Made by a program: the position numbers and the translations under genes
NCBI RefSeq assembly: GCF_015475875.1
Contig: NZ_JADKYM010000011.1
Coordinates: 58,018 to 122,017, forward strand
Length of the DNA stretch: 64,000 nt
Reading direction: 5' to 3'
Source of the DNA: Sphingopyxis solisilvae
Lineage (GTDB): Bacteria > Pseudomonadota > Alphaproteobacteria > Sphingomonadales > Sphingomonadaceae
Shown here: in pieces, positions 16,581-23,858 of the stretch
Layout: each line of letters begins with the position of its first letter
Numbering within the stretch: the first letter of the stretch is position 1
The notes under the pieces: generated by a model
The model's database searches: none
What the model was told of the DNA's origin: nothing
What the model saw: the letters and a program-made list of their open reading frames with translations, nothing else

Positions 16581-17234
16581 ATGCTGATCCTTTATGCCCA
16601 CCCCTTTTCGTCCTACAGCTGGAAGGCGCAGATCGCGCTCGACGAGAAGGGGATCGATTTCGACTATCGCAATGTCGACCCCGAATTTCCCGAGCATGGC
16701 GAGCAATTGCGCGCGCTGTGGCCGGTGGGCAAATTTCCGCTGCTCGTCGATGGCGACCGGACGCTATTCGAGACGTCGATCATCATCGAATATCTGGATC
16801 GCGTGCAGCCCGAACCGCGGCTGATCCCCGCGGACCCCGATGCGGCGCTGCGCGTGCGGCAGATGGACCGGGTGTTCGACTTGCACGTGATGGCGGTGAT
16901 GCAGGACATCGTGAACGACAGCATCCGCGGGCCGGAGGGACATGCGCCGATGATCGTCGACAAGGCGCGGGCGGCGCTCGACACCATCTATGGCTGGCTC
17001 GACACGCAACTGGCGGGGGGCGGCTGGGCGACCTCCGACGGGTTCACGATGGCCGACTGCGCCGCGGCACCGTCGCTGTTCTACGCTGACTGGGTGCATG
17101 AAATTCCGGCGCGTTACGCCAATTTGCGCGGCTATCGCGCGCGCCTGCTCGCGCATCCATCGGTCGCGCGCGCGATCGAAGGCGCGCGTCCCTATCGCCA
17201 CTATTTCCCCGGCGGCGCCCCCGACCGCGATTGA
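16581..17234 (+). CDS. Glutathione S-transferase family protein
   Basis: A 217-residue GST. The N-terminal thioredoxin-like domain shows HPFSSYSWKAQIALDEKG, with Ser where many GSTs have the activating Ser/Tyr, then PVGKFPLLVDGD and FETSIIIEYL. The helical C-terminal domain has WATSDGFTMADCAAAP. It is the last gene of the tetR-headed run, starting 4 bases after the PhnB-like gene. After it an 87-base gap leads to a gene with different leader sequences. Confidence 0.88.
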   Translation: MLILYAHPFSSYSWKAQIALDEKGIDFDYRNVDPEFPEHGEQLRALWPVGKFPLLVDGDRTLFETSIIIEYLDRVQPEPRLIPADPDAALRVRQMDRVFDLHVMAVMQDIVNDSIRGPEGHAPMIVDKARAALDTIYGWLDTQLAGGGWATSDGFTMADCAAAPSLFYADWVHEIPARYANLRGYRARLLAHPSVARAIEGARPYRHYFPGGAPDRD

Positions 17235-17321
17235 CTCGGCAAACGTCCCGAAACGGGGTTAACGGCGCGCTGACGCTGGCGCTTTGCCTTTTGGCAAGCG
17301 CGCGTGCGCGAGGGCGGGGGC

Positions 17322-18101
17322 ATGGTTTTGCCCGTCGCCCTCGTCCGCAGCTTTTTCGTCGCGCTTTGCGCCGCGGTGCTGGCGTTTGCTCCGGCGCACG
17401 CGCAGCAGGGCTGGACCGTCACCACGACGGTCAGCTGGACTTGGGAAGACGTCGGCGGCGAAGACGGTGGCGCACTCTTCGATGATGACGAGGCGTTGGC
17501 CGGCGACGAGGCACTGGACGCCGAAGCCGATTTCGCCCCGGCGCGGCGCTACGCCCCGTCGGCGACGCTCGCCACGGCGGGGCGGGCCAGGGCGCAATAT
17601 GGTCCCTTTGCCGTGGTCGATGCGACCACGGTGCGGATGGCGGGCGATGTCACGTCCGCGACACCGCGGCAGTTCGCGGCGATGCTTGCCGCTTTTCCGG
17701 GGCTCAAGCGGCTCGAGATGGTCGATTGTCCCGGCAGCCTCGACGAGGAAGCCAATCTGATCCTGGCGCGCGCGATCCGGCGCGCGGGGATGGAAACGAT
17801 CGTGCCGAGCGGTGGTTCGGTGCGGTCGGGCGCGGTTGAACTGTGGCTCGCCGGCGCCACCCGCCGCGCCGCGCCCGATGCCGAGTTCGGGGTGCATAGC
17901 TGGGCCGACGAATATGGCCGCGAGGCGAACGACTATCCCCCGAACGATCCGGTCCACGCCGAATATCTGGGGCTGTACCGCGAACTCGGCATGGACGACG
18001 CGCGGGCGCGCGCCTTTTACGCGCTGACCAACAGCACCCCGTTCGACGAGGTGCGCTATCTGACGCGCGACGACATGGCGCGATTCGTGGCGCTGAACTA
18101 A
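17322..18101 (+). CDS. Secreted ClpP/crotonase-fold protein (COG3904-like)
   Basis: A 259-residue protein with a signal peptide (ALCAAVLAFAPAHA). An acidic linker follows, and then a domain resembling periplasmic ClpP-like proteins of COG3904: GDVTSATPRQFAAMLAAFP, a strand-loop VDCPGSLDEEANLILARAIRR, a SVRSGAVELWLAG stretch where the family has its Ser-Ala-Cys site, and EFGVHSW. The Ser-Gly-Ala in place of Ser-Ala-Cys and the Cys-Pro-Gly in the usual SPGG position make activity uncertain. The assignment rests on motif order alone. It is not obviously part of the preceding cluster. Confidence 0.65.
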   Translation: MVLPVALVRSFFVALCAAVLAFAPAHAQQGWTVTTTVSWTWEDVGGEDGGALFDDDEALAGDEALDAEADFAPARRYAPSATLATAGRARAQYGPFAVVDATTVRMAGDVTSATPRQFAAMLAAFPGLKRLEMVDCPGSLDEEANLILARAIRRAGMETIVPSGGSVRSGAVELWLAGATRRAAPDAEFGVHSWADEYGREANDYPPNDPVHAEYLGLYRELGMDDARARAFYALTNSTPFDEVRYLTRDDMARFVALN

Positions 18102-18103
18102 GC

Positions 18104-18184
18104 ACGTCGTCGCCGCGCAGGCGGGGACCGCACTCGGCGTAGAGCAGGGATGCTAACGGCCCCCGCCTGCGCGGGGGCGACGAC
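18104..18184 (+). repeat. Palindromic repeat, family F
   Basis: An 81-base inverted repeat: CGTCGTCGCCGCGCAGGCGG at the left is matched by CCGCCTGCGCGGGGGCGACG at the right, with about 35 bases between. It follows the stop of the ClpP-like gene by 3 bases and lacks a T-run. A shorter hairpin of similar sequence lies at 22891-22917, and a related element is embedded in ileS. Such elements are scattered through sphingomonad genomes. Confidence 0.75.
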
Positions 18185-18223
18185 ATAGTTGCAACCGCGC
18201 GCTTTGCTCCCCACATCGACTCG

Positions 18224-18535
18224 ATGGCAAAGCGCAGCCTTTACCAGCGATTGCGGTCGACCGCGCAGGTCCGGCTGATTCTGTTCGGCACCGGCATCCT
18301 GTTGATGATCGTCGCGGTCATCATCGGGCCGCTGCCGGGCCCGGGCTTTATCGTCGTGTTCCCTGTCGGGCTGATGCTGTGCCTGCAGAACAGCGCATGG
18401 GCCAAGCGGATCTATGTCCGGTTCAAGCGCCGCCACCCGCGTTATGCGGCCTGGACCGACCGGGTGATGCAGCGTGCAAGTGCGGCGCGGCGGCGCAAGC
18501 TTCGCAGCCGCGAGAATCTGCCCGGCGGTGATTGA
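18224..18535 (+). CDS. PGPGW-type small membrane protein
   Basis: A 103-residue protein with a basic N-terminus and one long or two short membrane segments (about residues 16-52). The segments carry GPLPGPGFIVVFPVGLMLCLQNSAWAKR, which matches the PGPGW transmembrane family, followed by a strongly basic cytoplasmic tail. No function is known. Its stop overlaps a possible TTGACT promoter box, and a hairpin with a T-run lies 38 bases on. Confidence 0.75.
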   Translation: MAKRSLYQRLRSTAQVRLILFGTGILLMIVAVIIGPLPGPGFIVVFPVGLMLCLQNSAWAKRIYVRFKRRHPRYAAWTDRVMQRASAARRRKLRSRENLPGGD

Positions 18536-18573
18536 CTTTGCGCCGCACCTCGCTTATCCGCGCCTCCAACGGT

Positions 18574-18600
18574 GGCCGCCCACGCTTGGCGGCCCTTTTC
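18574..18600 (+). terminator. Intrinsic terminator or attenuator before rpmH
   Basis: A hairpin with perfect 7-base arms GGCCGCC (18574-18580) and GGCGGCC (18588-18594), loop CACGCTT, is followed by CTTTTC. It can end transcription of the PGPGW gene. If the TTGACT at 18532-18537 is the rpmH promoter, as seems possible, the hairpin would lie within the rpmH leader and act as an attenuator. Confidence 0.65.
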
Positions 18601-18636
18601 TGTTGCAGCATTTGACGAGATCTAGGGAAAACCGCG

Positions 18637-18771
18637 ATGAAGCGCACCTATCAACCGAGCCGCCTCGTGCGCAAGCGCCGTCACGGCTTCCGTGCCCGCA
18701 AGGCCACTGTCGGCGGCCGCAAGGTTCTGGCCGCCCGCCGCGCCCGCGGCCGCAAGAAGCTGTCGGCCTGA
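18637..18771 (+). CDS. rpmH: 50S ribosomal protein L34
   Basis: A 44-residue highly basic protein, [20 protein letters not shown] through GRKKLSA, the invariant form of bL34 in the large ribosomal subunit. The ATG at 18637 has AGGGAAA upstream. It opens the conserved rpmH-rnpA-yidD-yidC run. Confidence 0.98.
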   Translation: MKRTYQPSRLVRKRRHGFRARKATVGGRKVLAARRARGRKKLSA

Positions 18772-18800
18772 CCGCCGACGCTTCGCCGCCAGCCCGTCTG

Positions 18801-19139
18801 GTGCGAACACTTTCAAAACGCAGCGAATTTCTGGCCGCCAACCGCGGCCTTCGCTTTCCCATGCCCGGCTTTGTCCTGCTCGTCCGCGCACGCGGCGACG
18901 CCGATGACGCGATGGGCATTGGCTACACCGTCAGCAAGAAAGTCGGCAACGCCGTCACCCGCAACCGGATGAAGCGCCGGCTGCGCGAGCTGTGCCGTGC
19001 GGCGCTGCCCGAATCGGGGATCGCGGGCGCCGACCATGTGCTGATCGGGCGGCCGGGCGGCAACGACATCGTCTTTGCCGAGCTGGGCGAACAGCTCGAT
19101 TCGGCGCTGACGCGGGCAGCGAAGAAATTGGCGCGATGA
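18801..19139 (+). CDS. rnpA: Ribonuclease P protein component
   Basis: The protein subunit of RNase P, which matures tRNA 5' ends. The RNP signature region VGNAVTRNRMKRRLRELCR is present, with the preceding FVLLVRARG strand and TLSKRSEFLAA start. I choose the GTG at 18801 (MRTLSKRSEF, 112 residues) because it matches the usual N-terminus. A start at the CTG at 18768 overlapping the rpmH stop would add 11 residues and cannot be excluded. No good ribosome-binding site is seen for either. Confidence 0.9.
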   Translation: MRTLSKRSEFLAANRGLRFPMPGFVLLVRARGDADDAMGIGYTVSKKVGNAVTRNRMKRRLRELCRAALPESGIAGADHVLIGRPGGNDIVFAELGEQLDSALTRAAKKLAR

Positions 19140-19177
19140 AAGTCGCCCGCGGCCCATTTCACCCGGCAGCCTTTACG

Positions 19178-19259
19178 CGTCATTGCGAGGAGCGAAGCGA
19201 CGCGGCAATCCAGAGTGGCGTAAACCGCCCTGGATTGCTTCGCTTCGCACGCAATGACG
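19178..19259 (+). repeat. Palindromic repeat, family C, copy 1
   Basis: An 82-base inverted repeat beginning CGTCATTGCGAGGAGCGAAG and ending in its complement CTTCGC..GCAATGACG, with CGGCAATCCAG and CTGGATTGC as inner arms and GTAAACC near the centre. A second copy in the same orientation lies at 51723-51805. It sits between rnpA and yidD, genes that usually adjoin, and must be transcribed with them. Confidence 0.9.
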
Positions 19260-19326
19260 AGGAAATCTCACATCGGCGGATAATGCGATTTCAGAATGAA
19301 GTTGCGCAGTTTTCCGGGCTTCCCGC

Positions 19327-19539
19327 ATGATCGCCCGCCTGCTCATCCTCATCGCGCGCGGCTGGCAGATCGGGCCGTCGCGCATCCTGCCGCCGACCTG
19401 TCGCTATTCGCCGTCATGCAGCGCCTATGCCATCACGGCGCTGTCACGCTATGGTGCGATCAAGGGTGGCTGGCTCGCGACAAAGCGGCTATTGCGCTGC
19501 CATCCTTGGGGCGGGCATGGCCATGATCCGGTGCCGTAG
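19327..19539 (+). CDS. yidD: Membrane protein insertion efficiency factor YidD
   Basis: A 70-residue protein with the family core: an amphipathic N-terminal helix (MIARLLILIARGWQ), CRYSPSCSAYAITAL, and KRLLRCHPWGGHGHDPVP at the end. It assists YidC-dependent insertion of inner-membrane proteins from the cytoplasmic face. It lies between rnpA and yidC as expected, after an inserted palindromic repeat. Confidence 0.95.
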   Translation: MIARLLILIARGWQIGPSRILPPTCRYSPSCSAYAITALSRYGAIKGGWLATKRLLRCHPWGGHGHDPVP

Positions 19540-19585
19540 CTGCCGTTTTCCCCGACATTTTTGAGACGAAGAGAGACCGTAGAGC

Positions 19586-21340
19586 GTGGACGACAAGCGT
19601 AATCTGATCGCGGCAATCCTGTTGTCGGTGGCCATCCTGATCGGCTGGAATTTCGTCGCCGAGCAGTTTTTTCCGACCCCCGCCAAGCCCGACGTGACGA
19701 CGACGGTCGCCGGCGCCAATGGCGCGCCCGCGGTCGCGCCGGCGACGCAAGGCCAGCCGAGCGCGTTGCCCACTGCGACCGCCCCCGCCGTCCCCGCGGC
19801 GCAGGCGATCCGTCCGGTCGAAGCAGCACTGGCCGAAGGCAACCGCATTCCGGTCAGCACCCCGGCGCTGGCGGGATCGATCAACCTGGTCGGCGCACGC
19901 ATCGACGACATCACGCTGACCAAATATCGCCAGACGATCGCCAAGGATTCGCCGCCGGTGCGCCTGTTCGCGCCGGGCGGCACCAAGGCCGCCTATTTCG
20001 CCAGCCTGGGCTGGTCGGCGCAGGGCGTCGAAGTGCCCGGCCCGAACACGCTGTGGACTGCGACCGGAACCAAGCTGACCCCGACGAGCCCGGTGACCCT
20101 GAGCTGGGCCAATGGCACCGGCCAGACGTTCCGCATCGAATATAGCATCGACGCCCATTATCTGATCACCGCCAAGCAGACGATCGCCAACACCGGCACC
20201 GCGCCGGTCAGCGCGAGCAGCTTTGCGCTGATCGACCGGCTGGGCAAACCGACTGACCCGCACGAGGTCGACAGCTGGACGATCCACGTCGGCCCGACCG
20301 GCTATCTCGACGGCAAGTCGGTTTTCGATGTCGATTATGACGACGTCGAGGAAGCGCCGAACCGGGCAGTACGCTATGGCTCCGCCGGCTGGCTGGGCTT
20401 TACCGACAAATATTGGCTCGCCGCGATCGTCCCGGCCAAGGGCGAACGGGTGACCGCAGCGATCAGCTCGCCCGCGGCGAACAATTACCAGACTTTGTTC
20501 GCGCGCGATTTTGCACAGGTCGCGCCGGGCCAACAGGTCACGACGACCAGCCGCATCTTTGCCGGTGCCAAGGAAGTCGAGATACTGGAAGCCTATCAGG
20601 ACGATCTGGGCATTCCGCGCCTGTCGAACGCGATCGACTGGGGCTGGTTCGAATTTTTCGCAGTGCCGATCTTCAAGCTGCTGCACTGGCTGTTCCTGCA
20701 AGTCGGCAATTTCGGCGTCGCGATCATGGCGCTGACCCTGATCATCCGCCTGCTGATGTTCCCGATCGCCAACCGGCAATTCTCTTCGATGGCGCAGATG
20801 CGCGTCGTGCAGCCGAAGATGAAGGCGCTGCAGGAGCGCTTCAAGGACGACAAGCCCAAGATGCAGCAGGAGCTGATGAAGCTCTATAAGGACGAAAAGA
20901 TCAATCCGCTGGCGGGCTGTCTGCCGATTCTGATCCAGATCCCGATCTTCTATGCGCTGTACAAGGTGCTGATGCTGGCGATCGAAATGCGCCACCAGCC
21001 GTTCATCCTGTGGATCAAGGATCTGTCGGCGCCCGATCCGCTGCACATCCTGAACCTGTTCGGCCTGCTGCCCTTTACCCCGCCGTCGATCCTGGCAATC
21101 GGCGTCATGGCGGTGATCCTGGGCGTGACGATGTGGTTGCAGTTCCGCCTGAACCCCGCCCCGGCCGACCCGGTGCAGGCGCAGGTGTTCAAGATCATGC
21201 CGTGGCTGTTCATGTTCATCATGGCGCCGTTCGCCGCGGGTCTGCTGCTCTACTGGATCACCAACAACGTGTTGTCGATCGCGCAGCAGCAGTGGATGTA
21301 CCGCAAGTTCCCGGCGCTGAAGGCGCAGGCGGCGACGTGA
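19586..21340 (+). CDS. yidC: Membrane protein insertase YidC
   Basis: A 584-residue insertase that folds membrane proteins with or without SecYEG. It has an N-terminal membrane anchor (NLIAAILLSVAILIGWNF), a periplasmic beta-sandwich domain of about 300 residues and a conserved C-terminal five-helix region. The C-terminal region includes PIFKLLHWLF, the cytoplasmic coiled-coil MKALQERFKDDKPKMQQELM, and NPLAGCLPILIQIPIFYALY. The start is the GTG at 19586 after AGAGAGACCGTAGA. Its stop overlaps the engB start (GTGA). Confidence 0.97.
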   Translation: MDDKRNLIAAILLSVAILIGWNFVAEQFFPTPAKPDVTTTVAGANGAPAVAPATQGQPSALPTATAPAVPAAQAIRPVEAALAEGNRIPVSTPALAGSINLVGARIDDITLTKYRQTIAKDSPPVRLFAPGGTKAAYFASLGWSAQGVEVPGPNTLWTATGTKLTPTSPVTLSWANGTGQTFRIEYSIDAHYLITAKQTIANTGTAPVSASSFALIDRLGKPTDPHEVDSWTIHVGPTGYLDGKSVFDVDYDDVEEAPNRAVRYGSAGWLGFTDKYWLAAIVPAKGERVTAAISSPAANNYQTLFARDFAQVAPGQQVTTTSRIFAGAKEVEILEAYQDDLGIPRLSNAIDWGWFEFFAVPIFKLLHWLFLQVGNFGVAIMALTLIIRLLMFPIANRQFSSMAQMRVVQPKMKALQERFKDDKPKMQQELMKLYKDEKINPLAGCLPILIQIPIFYALYKVLMLAIEMRHQPFILWIKDLSAPDPLHILNLFGLLPFTPPSILAIGVMAVILGVTMWLQFRLNPAPADPVQAQVFKIMPWLFMFIMAPFAAGLLLYWITNNVLSIAQQQWMYRKFPALKAQAAT

Positions 21341-21996
21341 GCGATATCGATCTGGAACCCGGCGCCGACCCCGAACGGGCGGAACGCGCGCGCAAGCTGT
21401 TTTCGGGACCGATCACCTTCCTGAAATCGGCGCCGGCGCTCCAGCACCTGCCCGACCCGACAATGCCCGAGATTGCCTTTGCCGGCCGCTCGAACGTCGG
21501 CAAATCGTCGCTGCTCAACGCGCTGACCAACCGCAACGGGCTGGCGCGCACGTCGGTGACGCCGGGACGGACGCAGGAGCTCAACTATTTCGACGTCGGC
21601 GAGCCGCTCGTGTTCCGGCTGGTCGACATGCCCGGCTATGGCTTTGCCAAGGCGCCGAAGGATGTCGTCAAGAAATGGCGGTATCTGATCAACGATTATC
21701 TGCGCGGGCGCGCGGTGCTGAAACGCACCCTGGTGCTGATCGACAGCCGCCATGGGCTGAAAGATGTCGACCGCGAATTCCTCGAAATGCTCGATACCGC
21801 CGCGGTCAGCTATCGCGTCGTGCTAACCAAGGCGGACAAGATCAAGGCGAGCGAGCTGGCCGCGGTCCATGCCGCGACCGAGGCCGAAGCGCGCAAACAT
21901 GCCGCGGCGCACCCCGAGGTGATCGTGACGTCGTCGGAGAAGGGCCTGGGGATTGCCGAGCTGCGCACCGCGGTGCTGGAGGCGGTCGAAATCTGA
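21337..21996 (+). CDS. engB: Ribosome-assembly GTPase EngB/YihA
   Basis: A 219-residue GTPase needed for large-subunit assembly. Motifs: G1 GRSNVGKSS, G2 region TPGRTQELN, G3 DMPGYGFAKAP, G4 LTKADK, G5 TSSEKG. The GTG start overlaps the yidC stop by 4 bases, so translation is coupled. A palindromic repeat begins immediately after the stop. Confidence 0.96.
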   Translation: MSDIDLEPGADPERAERARKLFSGPITFLKSAPALQHLPDPTMPEIAFAGRSNVGKSSLLNALTNRNGLARTSVTPGRTQELNYFDVGEPLVFRLVDMPGYGFAKAPKDVVKKWRYLINDYLRGRAVLKRTLVLIDSRHGLKDVDREFLEMLDTAAVSYRVVLTKADKIKASELAAVHAATEAEARKHAAAHPEVIVTSSEKGLGIAELRTAVLEAVEI

Positions 21997-21998
21997 TA

Positions 21999-22178
21999 AT
22001 CCTCTCCCCTTGCGGGAGAGGATAGGGCAGGTTGCGGGCTTGCCCGCTACCGAACCTTGGAGAGGGGTTGCGGCCCGTCAGGCCGCGCGAGCCTTTGGCT
22101 CGCATCACCCTCTCCCAGCTTCGACTAGCCAGCAAGCTGGCAAGTCTGCGCAACCCTCCCCCGTCAAAGGGGGAGGGA
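21999..22178 (+). repeat. Palindromic repeat, family E, copy 1 (long form)
   Basis: A 180-base element bounded by CCTCTCCCCTTGCGGGAGAGG at the left and CCCTCCCCC..GGGGGAGGG at the right. It contains an inner block CTTCGACTAGCCAGCAAGCTGGCAAGTCTGCGCAACC. Related copies are at 53951-54115 (long) and 62320-62398 (short). The inner block recurs in the other long copy with CGAACAAGTTCG in place of the CCAGCAAGCTGG palindrome. No gene inside. Confidence 0.85.
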
Positions 22179-22190
22179 AAAGGAGATCAC

Positions 22191-22862
22191 ATGAAACTGT
22201 TCATCGGCAACAAGGCCTATTCCAGCTGGAGCCTGCGCGGCTGGCTGGCCGCGAAGCACAGCGGCCTGCCCTTCGAGGAAATCACCGTCCCGCTGTATGA
22301 CGAGGCATGGAACCAGCGCCGCGAGGGCGACGAGTTCGCGCCGTCGGGGGGCAAGGTGCCGATATTGTGGGACGGCGACGATATCGTCGTGTGGGACAGC
22401 CTGGCGATCATCGATTACCTCAATGAAAAGACCGGCGGGACCAAGGGATATTGGCCCGAGGACATGGCGGCGCGTGCGATGGCGCGGTCGATGGCAGCGG
22501 AAATGCACTCGAGCTTTGCGGCGCTGCGCCGCAACCACAGCATGAACATCCGCCGCATCTACCCCGCCGCGCCGCTGCTGCCCGAAGTGCAGGCCGATGT
22601 CGTCCGCATCCTGCAAATCTGGGCCGAAGCGCGGGCGCGGTTTGGCGGCGAGGGCGATTACCTGTTCGGTGACTGGTCGGCCGCCGACATGATGTTCGCG
22701 CCCGTGGTCACGCGCTTCATCACTTACTCGATCCCGCTGCCGCCCTTTGCCCTCGCCTATATGCAGGCGGTGGTCAGCCACAAATGCATGCAGGACTGGA
22801 TCGGCGGCGCGCAGGCCGAGGACTGGATCATCGAGAAGTTCGAGGGGCCGGTTGAAGGGTAG
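22191..22862 (+). CDS. Glutathione S-transferase family protein
   Basis: A 223-residue GST of the YfcF-like type. N-terminal KAYSSWSLRGWLAAKHSG provides a candidate active-site Ser. PSGGKVPILWDGD holds the cis-Pro, and VWDSLAIIDYLNEK the glutathione contact. The C-terminal domain has DYLFGDWSAADMMFAPV. The ATG at 22191 follows AAAAGGAGATC. It is separated from engB by the family E repeat and followed by a GTCGCTCCCGC hairpin, so it is probably transcribed alone. Confidence 0.88.
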   Translation: MKLFIGNKAYSSWSLRGWLAAKHSGLPFEEITVPLYDEAWNQRREGDEFAPSGGKVPILWDGDDIVVWDSLAIIDYLNEKTGGTKGYWPEDMAARAMARSMAAEMHSSFAALRRNHSMNIRRIYPAAPLLPEVQADVVRILQIWAEARARFGGEGDYLFGDWSAADMMFAPVVTRFITYSIPLPPFALAYMQAVVSHKCMQDWIGGAQAEDWIIEKFEGPVEG

Positions 22863-22890
22863 AGTGCCTCGGGTAACGACCGAAAGCAGC

Positions 22891-22917
22891 CGTCGCTCCC
22901 GCGAAGGCGGGGGCGAC
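22891..22917 (+). repeat. Short GC hairpin downstream of a GST gene
   Basis: GTCGCTCCCGC and GCGGGGGCGAC pair around a 4-base loop GAAG. There is no T-run, so it is not a classical terminator, but it lies 29 bases after the GST stop. The sequence resembles the arms of the family F repeat at 18104. The rest of the gap to 23019 holds nothing I recognise. Confidence 0.6.
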
Positions 22918-23019
22918 AATTCAAGGAACATCCGCTCCCCACCCCAAAGCCGCCAACTCTCCTTCTTGCCCGCACCTTCACGCTTGTCAGCAGCCACGCG
23001 CCGGGAGTAGATCGCGGGC

Positions 23020-23454
23020 ATGAGTGATTTTCGTCCCCTGTCCGCCCGGTTCAGCGTCGCGCCGCAGATCGGCATCGAGGATGTTGCGGAGGCCAAGGCG
23101 CAGGGCTTTGCGCTGGTCGTGAACAACCGCCCCGACGGCGAGGATCCCGCGGCGCCGCAGGGCGGTGAGATCGCCAGTGCCTGCGCCGCCGAAGGGCTGG
23201 CCTATGCCGCGATTCCGATCGGCCACGCGGGTTTCAGCCATGCGCAAATCGACACGCTCGACGCGGTGCTGGCGGGGGCGACCGGGCCGGTGCTGGCTTA
23301 TTGCCGCTCTGGCACGCGCTCGACGCATTTGTGGGCGCTGACCCGCGCGCGCGCGGGCGACGATGTCGATGCGATTTGTGAGGCGGCAGCGAACGCGGGT
23401 TATGACTTGTCGGGGCTGCGCCCGATGCTCGACGCACTGGCGGGCGAGCGGTGA
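23020..23454 (+). CDS. DUF442/TIGR01244-family phosphatase-like protein
   Basis: A 144-residue protein. FSVAPQIGIEDVAEAKAQGF and VVNNRPDGED open the domain, and VLAYCRSGTRSTHLWALTRA carries the Cys-x5-Arg-Ser loop of dual-specificity-phosphatase folds. The family (Blh N-terminal type) was named a sulfur transferase but is structurally a phosphatase; the true substrate is unsettled. Its last 4 bases overlap the GTG start of the next gene. Confidence 0.87.
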   Translation: MSDFRPLSARFSVAPQIGIEDVAEAKAQGFALVVNNRPDGEDPAAPQGGEIASACAAEGLAYAAIPIGHAGFSHAQIDTLDAVLAGATGPVLAYCRSGTRSTHLWALTRARAGDDVDAICEAAANAGYDLSGLRPMLDALAGER

Positions 23455-23858
23455 CGCTGGCCGACCTCGTTCAGCTCGGCGGATCGGTGGTCGCGGTGCT
23501 GTTTGTCGTGTGGCTGGTCAAGCGGATGGGGCTGGGCGCCGATCCGCGGATCGAAGATGACGCGCATGCCATCCGCCTCGCCGAAGAGGCCGAGGCGGGG
23601 TTTTGCGGGATCGAGGTGGCGCGCGACCGCGCGGGTTTCGCTGCGATTGTCCGCAATGCTGACGGACGCCAGATGCTGGTGCGCGCGCACGGCAATCATT
23701 TCGCGGCGCGGCCGATTGACGCCAGCGTGATGGGGCGGCTCGACAAGGATTTCCTGACCCTGACGATGCCCGAAAAGACATTCGGCGCGGTGACGCTGCA
23801 TCTGGGGAAGGACGCCGGAATGTGGGCGAGCCGGATGCGGGATCTGAACTGTGGATAA
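23451..23858 (+). CDS. Membrane-anchored hypothetical protein
   Basis: A 135-residue protein I do not recognise. An N-terminal hydrophobic helix (LVQLGGSVVAVLFVVWLVKRMG) is followed by a soluble alpha/beta region (EEAEAGFCGIEVARDRAGFAAIVRNADG) ending LNCG. The GTG start overlaps the DUF442 stop and the stop is overlapped 8 bases by the sterol desaturase start, so three genes form a tight operon. A role alongside the desaturase is only suggested by position. Confidence 0.78.
   Translation: MTLADLVQLGGSVVAVLFVVWLVKRMGLGADPRIEDDAHAIRLAEEAEAGFCGIEVARDRAGFAAIVRNADGRQMLVRAHGNHFAARPIDASVMGRLDKDFLTLTMPEKTFGAVTLHLGKDAGMWASRMRDLNCG

Noticed and set aside
18768..18800. Extension of rnpA to a CTG overlapping the rpmH stop
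   Set aside because: The position is attractive, but CTG starts are rare and the extra residues do not match RnpA N-termini.
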